A DNA stretch of 36,973 nt from a virus. Position numbers and translations under genes: made by a program. Below the pieces are notes generated by a model. The model was not told the origin of the DNA and searched no databases. It worked only from the letters and a program-made list of their open reading frames with translations. This document shows, one piece after another, positions 21,904-27,877 of the stretch; positions within the stretch are counted from its first letter, which is position 1; each line of letters begins with the position of its first letter. The DNA is taken from IMG/VR virus record IMGVR_UViG_3300047457_000632, positions 1 to 36,973 of that record, one strand, 5' to 3'.

Positions 21904-22176
21904 ATGGGTGCTCGTGTGCTGTGGGGTGTGTATCTGACTGATGGCCTGATTGCTCGCATGGGTGGCACGGGTCGGGGTCTGTATCTGACGTCGACCGTCA
22001 TCGACCGCTTGGACTACTTCGGCACTGCTGAGGCGTCTATGGACTACGGCACGGCCGTGTCAATGGCTCGTCGGCTGTCGGTGTCCTACGGTGAGGTGGC
22101 GGTCATCCGGTGGTCATCGTGTGGCAGTGGTGCGACGGTGGCCATATGCTATCGCAATGGTCAGGAGGTGCGCTAG
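21904..22176 (+). CDS. Small protein, first gene of the sigma operon
   Basis: 90 residues after a strong AGAGGAGGT site. It begins MGARVLWGVYLTDGLIARMG; the middle (YGTAVSMARRLSVSYGEVAVIRW) resembles the two proteins that follow, suggesting a duplicated small domain. It ends NGQEVR, the same last residues as the next gene, because the DNA there encodes an internal ribosome site (GGAGGTGCGCTAGTGA) that starts the next gene at an overlapping GTG. No known family. Confidence 0.65.
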   Translation: MGARVLWGVYLTDGLIARMGGTGRGLYLTSTVIDRLDYFGTAEASMDYGTAVSMARRLSVSYGEVAVIRWSSCGSGATVAICYRNGQEVR

Positions 22177-22346
22177 TGAGTACGTTCGTTTTCGTTCGTG
22201 GTGTCGGTACCTGGTTCTGTGAGACTCTCAAGGAGGCTAGACAATGTGCTCGTCGTGTGTCACGTCAGTACCCTGAGTCGGTCGCTACTATCGTCTGGTG
22301 TGGGCAAACGTTCGGGCACGCTATCAACGGCAAGGAGGTGCGCTAG
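22176..22346 (+). CDS. Small protein, second gene of the sigma operon
   Basis: 56 residues from GTG 22176, overlapping the previous stop (TAGTG) with GGAGGT ahead. MSTFVFVRGVGTWFCETLKEA, then CARRVSRQYPESVATIVW, shares the helix-then-strand pattern of its neighbours. It ends NGKEVR over an identical coupling element. No known family; because of position it may affect sigma factor activity or early host takeover. Confidence 0.6.
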   Translation: MSTFVFVRGVGTWFCETLKEARQCARRVSRQYPESVATIVWCGQTFGHAINGKEVR

Positions 22347-22681
22347 TGACTAACGCAATTAAAAACGCTCGAGGTTGGCAGGTGTCGGGCTCTTCTCGCA
22401 CGTTCGTGCGCTTGTGGTTCTGTCCTGAGGAAAATGCGGGGTTTCCCTACGCTGTTGTCGATGCGCCCTCACTCCGTGGTGCTGTGCGCTTGGCACACGC
22501 CGAAATGCGGTCGATGGCGTGCCGTGTGTATCCGTGGTATGTGTCCGCTGATGTGTGCGTGCGCCATGGTCGTGGTGCATACGATTTCGACGTGGTCGGT
22601 GGCTGGTCGTGGGCTGGTGGGCAGATCGTTTGGATGTCTAACGCTGATATGATTGCTAGCATGATGAAGGGTGGCAAGTAA
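22346..22681 (+). CDS. Small protein, third gene of the sigma operon
   Basis: 111 residues from GTG 22346, again TAGTG overlap after GGAGGT. It contains VSGSSRTFVRLWFCPEEN, a helix SLRGAVRLAHAEMRS and the aromatic end DFDVVGGWSWAGGQIVW. It shares a loose plan with the previous two. TAATG overlap leads into the sigma factor gene, so its amount is probably tied to the sigma factor; an anti-sigma role is conceivable but has no direct evidence. Confidence 0.6.
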   Translation: MTNAIKNARGWQVSGSSRTFVRLWFCPEENAGFPYAVVDAPSLRGAVRLAHAEMRSMACRVYPWYVSADVCVRHGRGAYDFDVVGGWSWAGGQIVWMSNADMIASMMKGGK

Positions 22682-23247
22682 TGACAACTCCGTTGCAATG
22701 GTACGTTAATTACCCTGAGCAATTGGCTCGGCTGGTTCGGTCGCTTGATTTCCGTATGGGCGGTATTGCTCTTGATGGCGTATCCGCTGAAGACGTGGTG
22801 CATGACGTCTTGGCATACCGTGGTGACTATCCTCTGACAGGCAACGTGTATAACTCGATGTACCGCTTGGCTCTCTCTCGCCTCCGTGACGTGATGCGCC
22901 ATCGCTCGTGTGGTGTGGTCAAGGTCGAGCAACTCGAACGTGACACCGTGGTTGTGTCTGAGTCTGCCGAGGTCGTAGCACTGCGCAATGTAGGGGAGTC
23001 GCACTTGCTCAAGCTGTGCGGTCGTCTTACCAATAAGCAATCGCAAGTTATCATCATGCACTACTACCTCGATATGTCATACGATGACATTGCATTGCGG
23101 TTAGGGTGTGGCGTGGGGTCTGTCAAATCGCTACGCAATCGGGCTATAGAACGTCTTCAGGAGCTAGGTCGGCTGATTGATGCCGACCTTGCGGAGAATA
23201 TGCCAATGGCACACGACACGAATAGCAACTTGACACGCTACTACTAG
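22681..23247 (+). CDS. ECF-like RNA polymerase sigma factor
   Basis: 188 residues. Residues ~35-80 are region 2: SAEDVVHDVLAYRGDYPL then YNSMYRLALSRLRDVMRHR, the AEDLVQ...WL.RIA..D..R pattern. Residues ~117-163 are region 4: LTNKQSQVIIMHYYLDMSYDDIALRLGCGVGSVKSLRNRAIERL, the classic LP..Q..V..L.Y...SY.EIA..LG...GTVKSR..RA...L motif. There is no region 1 or 3, as in group 4 (ECF) factors. It would bind host core RNA polymerase and select phage promoters. The six CCGTATC-N17-CGGTAKAT sites are the natural candidates. The operon is read from a host promoter. Confidence 0.85.
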   Translation: MTTPLQWYVNYPEQLARLVRSLDFRMGGIALDGVSAEDVVHDVLAYRGDYPLTGNVYNSMYRLALSRLRDVMRHRSCGVVKVEQLERDTVVVSESAEVVALRNVGESHLLKLCGRLTNKQSQVIIMHYYLDMSYDDIALRLGCGVGSVKSLRNRAIERLQELGRLIDADLAENMPMAHDTNSNLTRYY

Positions 23248-23257
23248 AATCACCTCG

Positions 23258-23293
23258 ACACCTCCCACGCTACGGCGTGGGGGGTGTTTTTTT
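23258..23293 (+). terminator. Terminator of the sigma operon
   Basis: A 13-bp stem ACACCTCCCACGC / GCGTGGGGGGTGT (one T-G pair), loop TACG, seven T. It lies 11 bases after the sigma factor stop. Confidence 0.88.
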
Positions 23294-23334
23294 GTGCCTT
23301 TTTGCCAGTGGTACTTTTTGGCTATGCCAGTGGT

Positions 23335-23600
23335 GCACATAGTTGCACGGTGTAGCGTGGTCGTGGTGTCCTGCTGTGGTCGATGTGGTGTAGCGTGGTC
23401 GTGTCCTGTGCTGTCCTTGATGTCCTGTAGCGTGGTCGTGGTGTAGCGTGCTGTGGTGTGCTGTGTCCTGTGGGTGTGCTGTGCTGTGTCCTCTGGTCGT
23501 GCTGTGTGCTGTGTGCTGTGGGCACGGCATGGTGTAGCGTGCTGTGTGCTGTGGGTGTAGCGTGCTGTGCTGTGGTGTAGCCATGGGGAGGTGCTGTGCT
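23335..23600 (+). repeat. Low-complexity G/T-rich repeat tract
   Basis: About 265 bases almost free of A on the plus strand, built from a few words: TAGCGTGGTCGTG (three times), TAGCGTGCTGTG (four), GTGTCCTG and GCTGTG. Long frames on the other strand are His/Thr/Gln repeats and overlap the sigma gene, so they are not genes. Origin and role are unknown; a recombination hot spot, packaging or polymerase-blocking site are possible. Confidence 0.75.
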
Positions 23601-23741
23601 GTCCTGCTGTGGTCGTGGCTATCCGTTTACACTTTACAACGTGGACCACATCAACGCCACCACCAGACGCGCCAAGCATGGCCAAAAAACGGCCAAAAAT
23701 CTGGAGCACAGCACGACCAGGCACACGGCCGCACTATCTCC

Positions 23742-23767
23742 TACTACTCGGCGTCAAAATTCGCGCG
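23742..23767 (+). repeat. Upstream element, copy 1 (isolated)
   Basis: TACTACTCGGCGTCAAAATT followed by CGCGCG, 26 bp identical to 24728-24753. Here no CCGTATC element follows; instead GGGTAGAT comes directly, as if the promoter core had been deleted. Confidence 0.65.
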
Positions 23768-23780
23768 GGTAGATGCAACA

Positions 23781-23806
23781 AGGCCGGCCTATTGCTAGGC
23801 CGGCCT
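23781..23806. terminator. Perfect 11-bp inverted repeat (terminator-like, no T-run)
   Basis: AGGCCGGCCTA-TTGC-TAGGCCGGCCT. It is very stable in either direction and lies where rightward and leftward transcription meet (the leftward gene ends at 23864). The lack of a T-run leaves open a terminator, a protein-binding site or a recombination site. Confidence 0.55.
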
Positions 23807-23863
23807 CGGTTCTGGTTCGTGTGTGTGTTGGTTGGTTGGTTGGTTCGTTGCTTCTGTTGTTTT

Positions 23864-24544
23864 TTAGTGGTAGTTGAACTGGATTACTCGGCGCGTTGCG
23901 TTGCTCTTAAATCGTGACGGTGAACACAACATACAATCAATGCATTTAATACGACCATTTGTAATTTGGTTAGGGCATGGCACTATCTTCACATCATCTT
24001 GTAGTACCGCGTTTTCATTCCCTTGCTTGACGGTGGTACACATCCACCCAAGCGCGCGTGCTTCTGCTATTTGCTCGTATGTATCACACGATGCCATAAA
24101 GTAGCGTTTAAGCGGTTGCGCGTCCTCGTCTTGCCAGCAGTGAGTATATCCTATGATTGTTATACCTACATCGAGAAGTTGTTCACATACATCTACAATG
24201 GCATTCACATACTCAGCATGTACTTTTTCGGTCTTTGGGTCTATGATGTCACCGACCTCGTGAAAACGAACAAGTGATATATACTTATATTCCTCGTCGA
24301 AGTCACGACACAAAAAGAACTTTTTAAACTCGTTGCGGAACTTGTCTACATCAATACCACCGTTTTTGTTGTGGAATGCCACGCGCCCTTTTAGCGTGTA
24401 GCACTTGTACGGACTTTCATTTTCAGGATGAAACACACACGACAACGGGCAATTGTCACCGACATTCGTATACGTTGCAATAACTTCGTGATGTCGATTA
24501 CGACCAGATAACTTGCTGACCTCACTATTAAAAACGACCTTCAT
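23864..24544 (-). CDS. Cysteine-rich protein, Gp88-like family
   Basis: 226 residues beginning MKVVFNSEVSKLSGRNRHHEVIATYTNVGDNCPLSCVFH. The Cys patterns CPLSC, YKCYTLKG, GYTHCW, MASCDT and, near the end, IKCIDCMLC, together with LVRFHEVGDI, resemble a phage family related to gene product 88 of actinophages and possibly Fe-S or radical-SAM-like proteins (from memory, uncertain). It is the only leftward gene in the early right-hand block and has its own phage-type promoter (B). Function unknown. Confidence 0.6.
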   Translation of the reverse strand: MKVVFNSEVSKLSGRNRHHEVIATYTNVGDNCPLSCVFHPENESPYKCYTLKGRVAFHNKNGGIDVDKFRNEFKKFFLCRDFDEEYKYISLVRFHEVGDIIDPKTEKVHAEYVNAIVDVCEQLLDVGITIIGYTHCWQDEDAQPLKRYFMASCDTYEQIAEARALGWMCTTVKQGNENAVLQDDVKIVPCPNQITNGRIKCIDCMLCSPSRFKSNATRRVIQFNYH

Positions 24545-24577
24545 ACAATAACCTCACTATATAATAATATGCCTACA

Positions 24578-24609
24578 ATCTACCGTATAGATGATAGAAA
24601 ACGATACGA
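24578..24609 (-). promoter_or_regulatory. Phage-type promoter B
   Basis: The minus strand reads TCGTATC (24609-24603), 17 bp, CGGTAGAT (24585-24578), 34 bases before the ATG of the Gp88-like gene. One mismatch from the six-site consensus. Confidence 0.6.
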
Positions 24610-24727
24610 CGGTATACACATTACACAATAGGACCAATTGCAGCACATCGAGACGATCACCACGACTGGCACCGCGGCTATTGCGCAACAAGCGCGAAAC
24701 GCGACGCGCGGCGCGCGCATTTTTTTA

Positions 24728-24753
24728 TACTACTCGGCGTCAAAATTCGCGCG
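24728..24753 (+). promoter_or_regulatory. Upstream element, copy 2
   Basis: 26-bp element identical to 23742-23767, ending 8 bp before the CCGTATC of promoter C. It is preceded by a G+C palindromic run (GCGCGAAACGCGACGCGCGG) and seven T. Its fixed place before promoter cores suggests an activator or repressor site. Confidence 0.6.
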
Positions 24754-24761
24754 CATATTTG

Positions 24762-24793
24762 CCGTATCTTTTCGGTGTGCGTGGTCGGTAGAT
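24762..24793 (+). promoter_or_regulatory. Phage-type promoter C
   Basis: CCGTATC (24762-24768), 17 bp, CGGTAGAT (24786-24793). The 42-bp stretch 24762-24803 is repeated exactly at 25243-25284 (promoter D). The gene begins at 24830. Confidence 0.7.
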
Positions 24794-24829
24794 AGGTGTG
24801 AGTCGTTTGTATATGGGAGGTTTGCTGTT

Positions 24830-25189
24830 ATGTTACTTTATCCTACTCAGGCGGAGAAAGAGCGTTTTAGCGAGTATGTGATTCGACAAGCATTCAATGA
24901 TGCGCAAGAAAAGATTGCAAACTTTTCTCCAACGTTTGCGTGTGGGTTTGCGTGGTTGGATGTCGAGGCGGTCGGTGCTATGGCAAAAGTGCTCAAACAG
25001 ATTGGTTTTACCAAAGTCACTGGCAAGCGCAATACGTACCGTAAGCACATCCAGATTGACACGCAAATGGTGATGACACAATACGAGTTTGCGACACACG
25101 TTGCAAAAATGCTTCTCGAATATGCGCGCGATAAAGTCGGCAAGCAAATCGGTTTGCGTGGTGCGAAAGTTGATTACATCCTAGACTAA
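24830..25189 (+). CDS. Hypothetical early protein
   Basis: 119 residues from ATG 24830 after GGGAGG. It is helical and basic: YPTQAEKERFSEYVIRQAFNDAQEKIANF, a small hydrophobic patch (TFACGFAWLDVEA), then KQIGFTKVTGKRNTYRKHIQI and a helical end KMLLEYARDKVGKQIGLRG. No family recognised. It is a single-gene unit with its own phage-type promoter and terminator. Its basic charge would suit nucleic-acid binding (inference). Confidence 0.6.
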   Translation: MLLYPTQAEKERFSEYVIRQAFNDAQEKIANFSPTFACGFAWLDVEAVGAMAKVLKQIGFTKVTGKRNTYRKHIQIDTQMVMTQYEFATHVAKMLLEYARDKVGKQIGLRGAKVDYILD

Positions 25190-25203
25190 ACAAAACACAC
25201 AAT

Positions 25204-25240
25204 AAAAAACCGTGTCAGCGTAATGCTGGCGCGGTTTTTT
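25204..25240 (+). terminator. Terminator abutting promoter D
   Basis: A 14-bp stem (AAAACCGTGTCAGC / GCTGGCGCGGTTTT, two T-G pairs), loop GTAAT and six T. Its T-run ends two bases before the CCGTATC of the next promoter. Confidence 0.88.
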
Positions 25241-25242
25241 AT

Positions 25243-25274
25243 CCGTATCTTTTCGGTGTGCGTGGTCGGTAGAT
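25243..25274 (+). promoter_or_regulatory. Phage-type promoter D
   Basis: CCGTATC (25243-25249), 17 bp, CGGTAGAT (25267-25274); identical to promoter C over 42 bp but without the 26-bp upstream element. Confidence 0.7.
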
Positions 25275-25307
25275 AGGTGTGAGTTGTTCGTATAATTGGA
25301 GGAAGTT

Positions 25308-25640
25308 ATGAAGTACAGAGTTGTGGTGTTACATTGTGATCGTGTTGCTGGTATGTACGTGGTTGATGCAGAGCATACTCCTGTTACATCACTGCCAGAA
25401 TTTTGGTTGCGGAGACACGCAGATGAAAATGCTAAAATGCAATCAAATGGTGATGACATCAATATGTATCGTGTTAGCACTCAGTACAACGCATCGCATG
25501 ATAATGACAACTTGCAACATACGTATGCAGTAATCACAGATGACAATTTGATTATGGCAACGTATCGCAATGGAGAAACAAAATCATATGCAATGCATTC
25601 ACACGATGGTTTTTTGATTACGAGTCGCGTGTTATCCTAG
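25308..25640 (+). CDS. Hypothetical early protein
   Basis: 110 residues from ATG 25308 with GGAGGAAG ahead. It is alpha/beta: MKYRVVVLHCDRVAGMYVVDAEHTP, then a polar Asn/Asp/His-rich middle (QYNASHDNDNLQHTYAVITDDN), then strands LIMATYRNGETKSYAMHSHDGF. No signal peptide or membrane segment, and no family I recognise. It is a single-gene unit between two strong terminators. Confidence 0.6.
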   Translation: MKYRVVVLHCDRVAGMYVVDAEHTPVTSLPEFWLRRHADENAKMQSNGDDINMYRVSTQYNASHDNDNLQHTYAVITDDNLIMATYRNGETKSYAMHSHDGFLITSRVLS

Positions 25641-25653
25641 CGTGCATATTTAT

Positions 25654-25692
25654 AAATACCGTGCCAGTGTAATGCTGGCACGGTATTTTTTT
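25654..25692 (+). terminator. Rho-independent terminator
   Basis: A perfect 14-bp stem AAATACCGTGCCAG / CTGGCACGGTATTT, 7-base loop, then a T-run. Stem and loop sequence resemble the terminator at 25204, suggesting a duplicated gene-terminator cassette. Confidence 0.92.
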
Positions 25693-25767
25693 GCACTCGA
25701 TGCTGGTATACATTACACATCTGGCCACAACCCCACCACCAACACCCATCACCCCATGATACACATA

Positions 25768-25796
25768 TTGCATTGATAAATCATCCATGATACAAT
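25768..25796 (+). promoter_or_regulatory. Sigma70-type promoter upstream of promoter E
   Basis: TTGCAT (25768-25773), 17 bp, TACAAT (25791-25796). It would let host polymerase transcribe the recombination/replication genes before the phage sigma factor is made. Confidence 0.6.
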
Positions 25797-25819
25797 AGTA
25801 ATTAGCACATATATTAATA

Positions 25820-25845
25820 TACTACTCGGGGTAAAATTACGCGCG
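25820..25845 (+). promoter_or_regulatory. Upstream element, copy 3
   Basis: 22 of 26 bases match copies 1 and 2 (TACTACTCGGGGTAAAATTA then CGCGCG). The centre GTAA-AA-TTAC is a perfect inverted repeat, suggesting a dimeric regulator. It ends 9 bp before the CCGTATC of promoter E. Confidence 0.6.
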
Positions 25846-25854
25846 CAGATTTGA

Positions 25855-25886
25855 CCGTATCTTTTCCTCGTGCGTATACGGTATAT
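25855..25886 (+). promoter_or_regulatory. Phage-type promoter E
   Basis: CCGTATC (25855-25861), 17 bp, CGGTATAT (25879-25886), preceded by TTGA as in promoter A. The two elements nearly form the inverted repeat seen at A. It drives 25937 and genes beyond. Confidence 0.68.
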
Positions 25887-25936
25887 GTGTAGACGTCGCA
25901 AGACGTTTGGTTCTTCTTCTTTGCTAGGAGTGTATC

Positions 25937-26452
25937 GTGAAAAAACACAACCCAACCCATGTCGAGATGTTGCTCATGCTCGACGAAATCGACGAGTCAA
26001 TCACCAGCGTGGCCAGTGAGAGTGACGGCAATCTGATTGCGCACATGCGTCACAGCATGCATGAGGACAGCATGGTGTCTGACGCCGAGATTATGGACGC
26101 CATCAACGAGTGGCGTGAGATTCACTACGTGCCAGCAGTCACTGACATTGAGAGCGACATTGCAATGTTCGTATCTCTCAAGGGCAAAGCTGAGGTGATT
26201 GAAGGACAAATCAAAGATGTGCGCACGCGCATCCATGAGTACGTCACCACCAATGGCACGACTAAGACCGAGCTGGCTACCGCATCACTGACAAAAGCGT
26301 CAACGCGTGTCACCTATGATGCCAAGATGCTTGACTCACTTATGGCAACCATGGTGGCCAATGGACACCACGAGTATGCTGAGGTGTTGAGCCATGCGCG
26401 CAAGGAGACCACTGGTGAGCCAGTCCTGTTGATTAAGCGTAATAAGGAGTAA
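25937..26452 (+). CDS. Putative Gp157/Gam-like helical early protein
   Basis: 171 residues, mostly helical and acidic (VEMLLMLDEIDESITSVASES, AVTDIESDIAMFVSLKGKAEVIEGQIKDVRTRIHEYV). A conserved-looking end follows: TKTELATASLTKASTRVTYDAKMLDSLMATMVANGHHEYAEVLSHARKETTGEPVLLIKRN. The layout (coiled coil then small domain ending in a strand) resembles siphovirus Gp157 or Gam-type nuclease-inhibitor proteins, and such genes sit upstream of recombination proteins, as here. The resemblance is from memory and modest. Confidence 0.5.
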   Translation: MKKHNPTHVEMLLMLDEIDESITSVASESDGNLIAHMRHSMHEDSMVSDAEIMDAINEWREIHYVPAVTDIESDIAMFVSLKGKAEVIEGQIKDVRTRIHEYVTTNGTTKTELATASLTKASTRVTYDAKMLDSLMATMVANGHHEYAEVLSHARKETTGEPVLLIKRNKE

Positions 26453-26454
26453 TC

Positions 26455-26898
26455 ATGAAAAAGTTCATTGTCATTGCTGTGGTGTTTAGCTTCTGCGCTG
26501 TCCTTGGCACGTGTGTCAAGCCAACCACGCCAGCCACGCAGACACGCCCAACTGACGTGCCAACGAGTACCACTGAGAAACCTACCTACACGGTGAGTAT
26601 GTGCGACCGTTGGACGTGGACGGAGAACACGCTCGAGGTACTAGAGATGATGCCAGACGCTATCACGCTTGATCTCGTCGATGCACTTATCACAAAGTAT
26701 GATGCGATTCGCGCTCCATATGACTGTGGTCACAGTGAGTTGTTGGACCAAATCGACACCGAAGTACGACTGGCACTTGCCGCAAAACGTACTGCATTCA
26801 TGGTCAGTGAAGGCAAGGCAATCAACCGCAATGCAGAAGCCGAAATGCACATGATAGCTGCAACCAAGGCTCTCACTGAGTACACCGCAAAGCAGTAG
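26455..26898 (+). CDS. Secreted lipoprotein-like protein
   Basis: 147 residues. MKKFIVIAVVFSFCAVLGTC is a signal peptide with a lipobox-like LGTC, followed by a Thr/Pro-rich linker (KPTTPATQTRPTDVPTSTT). Then comes a helical domain with a Cys pair (SMCDRW ... YDCGHS), ending IAATKALTEYTAKQ. Early-expressed phage lipoproteins commonly block injection by other phages (superinfection exclusion); that role is inferred from placement. LGTC is not a perfect lipobox (Thr at -1), so simple secretion is also possible. It is coupled closely (two bases) to the gene before. Confidence 0.65.
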   Translation: MKKFIVIAVVFSFCAVLGTCVKPTTPATQTRPTDVPTSTTEKPTYTVSMCDRWTWTENTLEVLEMMPDAITLDLVDALITKYDAIRAPYDCGHSELLDQIDTEVRLALAAKRTAFMVSEGKAINRNAEAEMHMIAATKALTEYTAKQ

Positions 26899-26902
26899 TT
26901 CA

Positions 26903-26946
26903 TACCGCACCAGTACACCGTATCGCTATGGTGTACTGGTGCGGTA
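26903..26946 (+). terminator. Perfect 17-bp hairpin overlapping promoter F
   Basis: The stem is 26903-26919 with 26930-26946, loop GTATCGCTAT, five bases after the lipoprotein stop. No T-run. The -35 element of promoter F spans the end of the 5' arm and the loop, and the -10 starts in the 3' arm, so terminator/attenuator and promoter share DNA. Confidence 0.7.
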
Positions 26947-26949
26947 GAT
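26918..26949 (+). promoter_or_regulatory. Phage-type promoter F
   Basis: CCGTATC (26918-26924), 17 bp, CGGTAGAT (26942-26949). The next gene starts at 26974 after AAAGGAG, giving a short leader. Confidence 0.65.
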
Positions 26950-26973
26950 ATATGCACAAGAAAGGAGCTGTGT

Positions 26974-27306
26974 ATGAGCGTGGTAACAATGAATCGGGTG
27001 GTGTTTGGTGGTGCGCACATCTTTGCACCAGAGCGTGTTGGATGGTCTGGCATATCGGTAATCGGCGAGAGCAAAGTACACATTGACATCTCATTTCAAT
27101 CTGGAGTCAATCGGTTCTTGCTTTTGGTTGTCACTGACTCGTATCGCGAAACCTATTGGGGGTCAGCAGAGCAGGTGATTGACTATGCAATGACTGCATG
27201 TGGCGAGGGTCTGTACTTCCCAAAAGACAATCTCATGAATCAATCGGTTGAGCGTGTGGTAATGGAACGTTTTAATAGAAGTGAGGCAACCAATGACGAA
27301 TCGTAA
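26974..27306 (+). CDS. Hypothetical early protein
   Basis: 110 residues after AAGAAAGGAG. It starts strand-rich (MNRVVFGGAHIFAPERVGWSGISVIGESKVHIDISFQSGVNRFLLLVVT) and ends helical (SAEQVIDYAMTACGEGLYFP, MNQSVERVVMERFNRSE). Compact alpha/beta, no family recognised. Its 3' end overlaps the start of the ERF-like gene, so the two are coupled, hinting at a role in recombination or replication. Confidence 0.55.
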   Translation: MSVVTMNRVVFGGAHIFAPERVGWSGISVIGESKVHIDISFQSGVNRFLLLVVTDSYRETYWGSAEQVIDYAMTACGEGLYFPKDNLMNQSVERVVMERFNRSEATNDES

Positions 27307-27877
27307 GCTTGAGAACTACGTACCAGTTGCGAAGCGCATCTATGATGCATCGCCAGAAATCATCCGCATTGAAACATCTGCGCCAGTCATGTTGACTGAC
27401 AAGATGGGGTACATCCGCGCTACGGTATTCATGCGTGGTGATCGCTCGGCAAGTGCCACAGCAACGTTCGTGCTTGGCCTCCAAGGGCAAGGCGCACGTG
27501 CCACCAATCCTATCGAAGACTGTGAGACTTCTGCCGTGGGTCGCGCACTGGCATTCCTTGGGTATACTGCTGACGAGCGACTTGGCTACAGCGTAGCAAG
27601 CCGTGAGGAGGTCGAGGAAGCCATTCGGCGTGAGATGGCAATTGGTAAGCTACAAGATACGGTGGCTACCGTTACTCAACCAAAGAATTCGCGCGAAGAC
27701 TTGACTGACCGCATGGTGCTACGCATCATACAGCTCGTAAAGGAAGCAGAGCACAAAGCAGTGAACTTGAATCACCCACTGCTGACCCTGTTCAACGATG
27801 ACATTGACCAGTTATCTGAGGCTGAACTTGTCACGCTTGGCAAGTACATTACTGAGGAGATAAAGAGCTATGCCTAA
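27293..27877 (+). CDS. ERF-like single-strand annealing protein candidate
   Basis: 194 residues from ATG 27293, six bases after AAGTGAGG. The signature is ATATFVLGLQGQGARATNPIEDCETSAVGRALAFLGYTADERLGYSVASREEVEEAI (residues ~50-105). The C/AETSAVGRALAxLGY motif is found in phage proteins of the ERF/single-strand annealing type and related families. The C-terminal half is helical and charged. Together with the Gp157-like gene upstream and the replication genes downstream, this supports a recombination role; catalytic detail cannot be read from the sequence. Confidence 0.6.
   Translation: MTNRKLENYVPVAKRIYDASPEIIRIETSAPVMLTDKMGYIRATVFMRGDRSASATATFVLGLQGQGARATNPIEDCETSAVGRALAFLGYTADERLGYSVASREEVEEAIRREMAIGKLQDTVATVTQPKNSREDLTDRMVLRIIQLVKEAEHKAVNLNHPLLTLFNDDIDQLSEAELVTLGKYITEEIKSYA

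Larger units (their letters stand above)
23294..23863. other. Noncoding region between sigma operon and Gp88-like gene
   Basis: About 570 bases with no supportable gene. In order it holds two GCCAGTGGT words, the G/T-rich tract, an isolated copy of the 26-bp upstream element (23742-23767), a perfect 11-bp inverted repeat (23781-23806) and TTGG tetranucleotide repeats (23828-23843) next to the 3' end of the leftward gene. Confidence 0.6.

Noticed and set aside
23164-23724. Long minus-strand open frame rich in His, Thr and Gln over the G/T tract
   Set aside because: It overlaps the sigma factor gene antisense, has no ribosome site and its composition is only the repeat words read in another frame.
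27650-27662. GATACGG word in the ERF-like gene
   Set aside because: Inside coding sequence and no CGGTA element at 17 bp on the minus strand; chance match. Similar lone words near 1670, 5942 and 18343 were rejected for the same reason.
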